This document shows positions 36,086 through 40,792 of a stretch of DNA of 40,792 nt, one piece after another. The translations under genes were made by a program, and so were the position numbers. This DNA is from Candidatus Pacearchaeota archaeon CG1_02_32_21 (GTDB lineage Archaea > Nanobdellota > Nanobdellia > Pacearchaeales > GW2011-AR1). The stretch lies in NCBI GenBank assembly GCA_001872185.1, contig MNVX01000033.1, forward strand, positions 1 through 40,792, in the 5' to 3' direction. The stretch's first letter is position 1. Every line of letters begins with the position of its first letter. Under the pieces are notes generated by a model that was given only the letters and a program-made list of their open reading frames with translations, did not search any database and was not told the DNA's origin.

Positions 36086-36706
36086 ATGGTGAATAAGAAA
36101 GTTAGAAAAGTGAGAAATAAATATTTTCTTATAGGGGGACTAATCGGCGGGTTATACGCCCTAATCTCATCAATACTTATCATATTTAATATGTATTCCC
36201 CTGAGAATTCATTAAAATTTTTATTCTATATCTTCAACCCAGCATTTACAATTTTTATAATATCTGAAATAATTGTAATTAATCTAGTTGGTAAAATATT
36301 TAGTTATACTCTTCCAACAATTTTGACTATACTCTTTTTTATTTTTCTTGGAAGTTTTACTGGGTGGACAATCAAAAATTATAAGGTGATTCTCCAGAAA
36401 ATTAATTCATTTTATCTTACCATCTTTTTCTTAATGGCTTTTATTTTTGGTTTTTTAGGTATCCCTCCTTTTGGGACATATAGAAGAATTGGAGATTTTG
36501 GTATGCCTACGCCAACATTAATAATTAAAGTATCAATTTACCCTTTGATCTTACTTTCGAAAGGATTTAGTCTATTAAATATAAGTTTATCGGTAAGTGA
36601 GCATCCATGGCATGTGATTATTATAGCTTTTATTATAACTATATATTATTACTTAATCTCCAAAATTATTATTTATTTTTTCACAAAATACTGGAGGAAA
36701 AGTTAA
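36086..36706 (+). CDS. Polytopic membrane protein
   Basis: MVNKKVRKVRNKYFLIGGLIGGLYALISS...; about 5 TM segments; ATG at 36086 preferred. Confidence 0.7.
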   Translation: MVNKKVRKVRNKYFLIGGLIGGLYALISSILIIFNMYSPENSLKFLFYIFNPAFTIFIISEIIVINLVGKIFSYTLPTILTILFFIFLGSFTGWTIKNYKVILQKINSFYLTIFFLMAFIFGFLGIPPFGTYRRIGDFGMPTPTLIIKVSIYPLILLSKGFSLLNISLSVSEHPWHVIIIAFIITIYYYLISKIIIYFFTKYWRKS

Positions 36707-36708
36707 GG

Positions 36709-39700
36709 ATGGTTTTTAGAAATATTTCTATATGTAAAATAGTTTTTGTATGTTTTTTTATCACATTAAATATTAACTTTGTTTTATCAAATAGTGATAC
36801 TGATTTATCAAATAATGCTATGTCTCTTCAAGTTGATGTTAAAAACACTAAAGAATTTAAGGTAAATTTTATTCCTATTGACTATACAAATAATATATCA
36901 AATTTTATAATATCGGCGGAGAAGAATATAGAATTTATTAATGTAACATACCCTTTGGCTAACGGAAAATTTATTTATGGTATTTCATCTAAAGAGTTTT
37001 TTTCATCTAATGTAGGAGATACGTTAGATTCATTAGAAGAACCAATTTTATTACTGAGATTATATAGATTTAGTAGGCTTGGAGGACAAGATTATGATCG
37101 TGTTGTAGGGATTGTTCCTATGAATTGGTTAAATCAACATAAAAGTAATGGATCTGGATTTACTTACATCGGAATGAACTCTGTGTTAATAGAAGATAAT
37201 TTTAGGCATGGCGCAGCTCATGAAATTGGACATACTATTCGTAACAATCTTGGAATAGGATTCTTTGGACTGTGTGATGAGAGTAATTCGGACATTTGGA
37301 AATTTAAACAAGATTTATTAATTGGATTATGTCCTAATGGAGATTCAAATCCAAATGATGGTGAATTGGATAGTGAATGTCAAAGAACACCTAATGGTTG
37401 TAATATAACTACTTTGAAAAGATTGGTGCCTTGGCCTCAAGATCAGCAAAATGATGAAATTACGATGTGGAATTTTATGGGAGATTCTGGTTTTGAAGAT
37501 AGTAGATGGATAAGTGAAGATTCTTATAATTATCTCTTAAGTAAATTCGATGAAGAAAGTTCTATTCAAAGTGGGAATACAATTTTGATTTCCGGAATTA
37601 TTTATGATGATAACTCGGTTTCTTTTGATAAATTCTATATTTTAAATGAAAATTCTTTTATAAATGAAACTTACTCGTATGGGAACTATTCTATCACTCT
37701 TAAAGTCAATAATTCTATTTTTTATAATTATGAATTTGAACCAATTTTTAAGATGATTCACACGGGTGGAGATACTACAGATACCAATATTACACCTTTC
37801 GTAGCAGTCTTACCTTTCGCAGATAATGTGACACAAATAATTGTACAAAACTCAACCACAATTCTTGCTGAAAGAAATGTGTCTGCTAATACTCCTACAG
37901 TATCATTTAATAACTCGTTTCAGGGAGAGTCTTATAATGATTCTTTTATGATTACCTGGAATGCTGATGATACAGATGGTGATAACCTTACATATGCTGT
38001 TCTAATTAGCGATGATGGAGGAAATAATTTTACTACAGTAGCCCTTGATATTGATGAAACTAATTTAGTCATAGAAAATAGTTTATTAGAAAATGGATCT
38101 GAATTTAAGATTAAAGTATTGGCTACAGATGGGGTAAATACTGGGGAAGATATAAGTAATTTTAGCTTTAGTATTGAACCTGATCCATTTATTGACTTGA
38201 TTTACCCGGAGGATGATATAAGGCTTCAGACCAATAATGTTACTTTTTTTTATAGAACAACTGTACTGGACGGAAACATTACTAATTGCTATTTGTTTAT
38301 CAATGGCAACTTAAATTTGACCAATGATTCTGAGATAGTCCAAGGAGTTGTTATGAATTTTACTCAATCTTTTAGTGACGGAGAATATAACTGGACTATC
38401 CAATGTGTAGATACAAATAATTTCGTAGGAGAATCAGAGTTATACACACTTGATATAGGATTAGTTATCCCCGAAATACTTGAAATTAATGTTTATCCCG
38501 ATACACAAGAATTTTTGGAAAATGTTACAATTAATGTTACATTAGCTTACCCTACAGATGTTGTTTTAGTAACTTTGAATATAACTAATCCCAATGGTAG
38601 AGTATATGAATATTACAATTTGTCAAATATATCTTTTGGTATTTGGGGTCTAAATAATTTTACAGATAATGTAACTGGAACATATAATTTTACTTTTTTT
38701 GCATATTATAATGGTGGAACATACGTAAAAGAGTCTAGTAATTTTATGATGGTTGAAGAAATAATAAACCTTACTAAGTGTAAAGAATTAGATAAGGAAA
38801 ATACTACTTATTATTTAACTAAAAATATTCTTGCTTCTGGGACTTGCTTTAATATACATGCGGATAATATTACCCTTGAGGGAAATAGTTATGTAATTTA
38901 TTATGCTGAGTCATCCCAAGGATATGGTATTTATGTTGATGGATATAACAAAACTAAATTAAAAAATATAAGAATTAGGATGGATAATAGCACTACAACA
39001 GATAGCGTAGGAATTTACCTTAGGAATGGTGAAAACCATTTAATTGAAAATAATGAAATGGTAATTAGAGGATCTAATTTATCAGATTCAAGAAATCATG
39101 GGTTAAAGTTAAAAAATGTAATTAATTCTAATGTATTAAATAATACAATTAATGTATTAAATAAAAAAGGCTATGGGGTTTATTTGGAATCTTCAAATGG
39201 AGAGATAACCTCTAATAATAAACTGATTAATAATACAATAGTTACCTCCAAAGATAGTGGATATGGAATCTATATATGGGGAGTTAATGGAGGAGTCTCT
39301 GAATATTCTACTATATTGGGCAATATGATTAAAACGTACGGATCAACATCATATGGTGTATTAATACAACAAAGTACTCCTTCTTTAGTAAGGAACAATT
39401 TATTTGAAAATAACTTCATTTCTACTTCTGGTGCTAATTCTAATGGAATAAAAATTATCAGCTCTCAAAATAATTTCTTCAAAAATAGCAATATTTCCTC
39501 TTCAAAGGATAATGATGTATTAATTTCTTCTGGAACAAATAACACTTTCTTAAATACTTCTTATATTGATGAATTGATTTCTAGCGGATCTTTAATTAGG
39601 GGATGGTACTTGAATGTATATGTAAATAATAGTGTGGGAAATAATACTATTGGTGCAAATGTAAGTGGTAGTGACGTATTTGGTTCTTTAGATTTTTCTG

Positions 39701-40242
39701 AATTAACTGATTCAAATGGCCAAATTCCAACTAAAAGCTTGGCCGAATATATAAATAATGGGGGAGCAAAAACATACTATACAAATTACACAATAAATGT
39801 AACAAAAGCAAATTATGAAAATGCTTCGCAATCTGCAAATCTTACAACTAATTTAAATCTTATCTTTACTTTAGAATCCACTATTCTTCCAAACGACACA
39901 TATAAATTCTACATAAAAGACTCTTTGGGGAATAATGTATCATGGTTTGGATCAGAGGGAAATATTGTTTTAAAAGGAAGCTGTTTTGCTCAAAGTACTT
40001 GTATAACAAATGATGGAAGTTCGTTCATTATCGGAAATTCTACAGACACCACTACTGCTTTTATTAACAGTATAGGAGATTTATGCATTGAAAAAGGCGA
40101 TTGTGGTGATTTATCTCCAGCATGCAATAACCCTTCAAATGATGCATTTATAATTAAAAATTCATCATCAAATGTAGCATATATTGATTATAATGGAGAT
40201 TTATGCTTAACTGGAGGTTTATATGAAAATTCAAATCCATAA
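36709..40242 (+). CDS. Large exported protein: HEIGH metalloprotease-like domain, Ig-like domains, NosD-like beta-helix, C-terminal fibre-like repeats
   Basis: Signal peptide at MVFRNISICKIVFVCFFITLNINFVLS; GAAHEIGHTI; EYNWTIQCVDTNN Ig-like; GIYLRNGENHLIENNEMVI... right-handed beta-helix repeats. Confidence 0.85.
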   Translation: MVFRNISICKIVFVCFFITLNINFVLSNSDTDLSNNAMSLQVDVKNTKEFKVNFIPIDYTNNISNFIISAEKNIEFINVTYPLANGKFIYGISSKEFFSSNVGDTLDSLEEPILLLRLYRFSRLGGQDYDRVVGIVPMNWLNQHKSNGSGFTYIGMNSVLIEDNFRHGAAHEIGHTIRNNLGIGFFGLCDESNSDIWKFKQDLLIGLCPNGDSNPNDGELDSECQRTPNGCNITTLKRLVPWPQDQQNDEITMWNFMGDSGFEDSRWISEDSYNYLLSKFDEESSIQSGNTILISGIIYDDNSVSFDKFYILNENSFINETYSYGNYSITLKVNNSIFYNYEFEPIFKMIHTGGDTTDTNITPFVAVLPFADNVTQIIVQNSTTILAERNVSANTPTVSFNNSFQGESYNDSFMITWNADDTDGDNLTYAVLISDDGGNNFTTVALDIDETNLVIENSLLENGSEFKIKVLATDGVNTGEDISNFSFSIEPDPFIDLIYPEDDIRLQTNNVTFFYRTTVLDGNITNCYLFINGNLNLTNDSEIVQGVVMNFTQSFSDGEYNWTIQCVDTNNFVGESELYTLDIGLVIPEILEINVYPDTQEFLENVTINVTLAYPTDVVLVTLNITNPNGRVYEYYNLSNISFGIWGLNNFTDNVTGTYNFTFFAYYNGGTYVKESSNFMMVEEIINLTKCKELDKENTTYYLTKNILASGTCFNIHADNITLEGNSYVIYYAESSQGYGIYVDGYNKTKLKNIRIRMDNSTTTDSVGIYLRNGENHLIENNEMVIRGSNLSDSRNHGLKLKNVINSNVLNNTINVLNKKGYGVYLESSNGEITSNNKLINNTIVTSKDSGYGIYIWGVNGGVSEYSTILGNMIKTYGSTSYGVLIQQSTPSLVRNNLFENNFISTSGANSNGIKIISSQNNFFKNSNISSSKDNDVLISSGTNNTFLNTSYIDELISSGSLIRGWYLNVYVNNSVGNNTIGANVSGSDVFGSLDFSELTDSNGQIPTKSLAEYINNGGAKTYYTNYTINVTKANYENASQSANLTTNLNLIFTLESTILPNDTYKFYIKDSLGNNVSWFGSEGNIVLKGSCFAQSTCITNDGSSFIIGNSTDTTTAFINSIGDLCIEKGDCGDLSPACNNPSNDAFIIKNSSSNVAYIDYNGDLCLTGGLYENSNP

Positions 40243-40266
40243 ATTTATAAATATAAAACGGCTAAA

Positions 40267-40792
40267 ATGAGTAGTATAAGTGTAAGTAATAAAAATAATA
40301 GAATGGTTAAAAAAAGAGGTTTGAAACTAAAGAATCTTCTTAAGAATAATATTCTTTCTCTTATCACATTTATAGGAGTTTTACTTATTGGAGTTGTTAT
40401 TGCAGGAAATGTTTCTGTCCAGAATGGAAAGGTAAATATAGATGATGATTTAACTGTTTATAATAACAAATTATTTGTTGATGTTTCCGAAGGTAAAGTT
40501 GGAGTTGGAACTAATACGCCTTCTGAATTATTGAATGTTTATGGCGCTGGAGGATTTGGAGGAGCTTCAATATTAATTAATTCAAGCGGTGGAAGCCCTT
40601 ATACTAGAGGTTCATTGCAAGTGATTAATTCTGGGGGAAGTGTTGCAGGAAGAGGTATTGGAATATTTACTTTTAACAATAATGAAACTGCAAATGCAAC
40701 CTGGTTTATTGGAAATCCAAGAGACTGGTCTGCTCCTTATTCAGATGCTTTTATAATTGGAAGAAAGGGAGGAAGCTCTATGGATTTTTCTT
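40267..40792 (+). CDS. Tail-fibre/adhesin-like protein, truncated by window end
   Basis: Open frame MSSISVSNKNNRMVKKRGLKLKNLLKNNILSLITFIGVLLIGVVIAGNVSVQNGKVNIDDDLTVYNNKLFVDVSEGKVGVGTNTPSELLNVYGAGG...; KVGVGTxxPSELLNV is a fibre-type motif; no stop before 40792. Confidence 0.8.
   Translation, partial: MSSISVSNKNNRMVKKRGLKLKNLLKNNILSLITFIGVLLIGVVIAGNVSVQNGKVNIDDDLTVYNNKLFVDVSEGKVGVGTNTPSELLNVYGAGGFGGASILINSSGGSPYTRGSLQVINSGGSVAGRGIGIFTFNNNETANATWFIGNPRDWSAPYSDAFIIGRKGGSSMDFS

Overview
AT-rich, densely packed archaeal window. The gene content looks DPANN-like (Pace-/Woesearchaeota type; inferred from gene content, not tested). Informational genes: DEAD-box helicase + cold-shock protein, CDC48 AAA ATPase, TFS, tRNA-Lys(CTT), topoisomerase IA, RadB, class II LysRS, fused primase, PCNA. 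From about 22.5 kb onward the window is dominated by exported or surface proteins, ending in a >7 kb plus-strand run containing a HEIGH metalloprotease-like/beta-helix protein and a tail-fibre-like ORF cut by the window end. The main discovery is a diversity-generating-retroelement (DGR)-like cassette on the minus strand (16773-18490). A DGR-type reverse transcriptase is translationally coupled (TAATG) to an upstream ORF whose C-terminus is an Asn-rich, AAC-rich template/variable-region-like tail. Both ORFs are broken at simple-sequence tracts: (GA)8 in the RT and G6 in the target-like ORF. Contraction by one repeat unit restores each frame. The RT also carries two in-frame amber codons, with conserved RT sequence continuing after both. 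Other notable items: an AmmeMemoRadiSam-like radical-SAM homologue lacking all three cluster cysteines, a possible permuted Cys-hydrolase domain in a Cys-rich exported protein, a PriS-PriL-like fusion without the expected Fe-S cysteine, a tRNA 3'-end duplication, and several palindromic intergenic regions. All functional calls are by eye from motifs; no searches were run.
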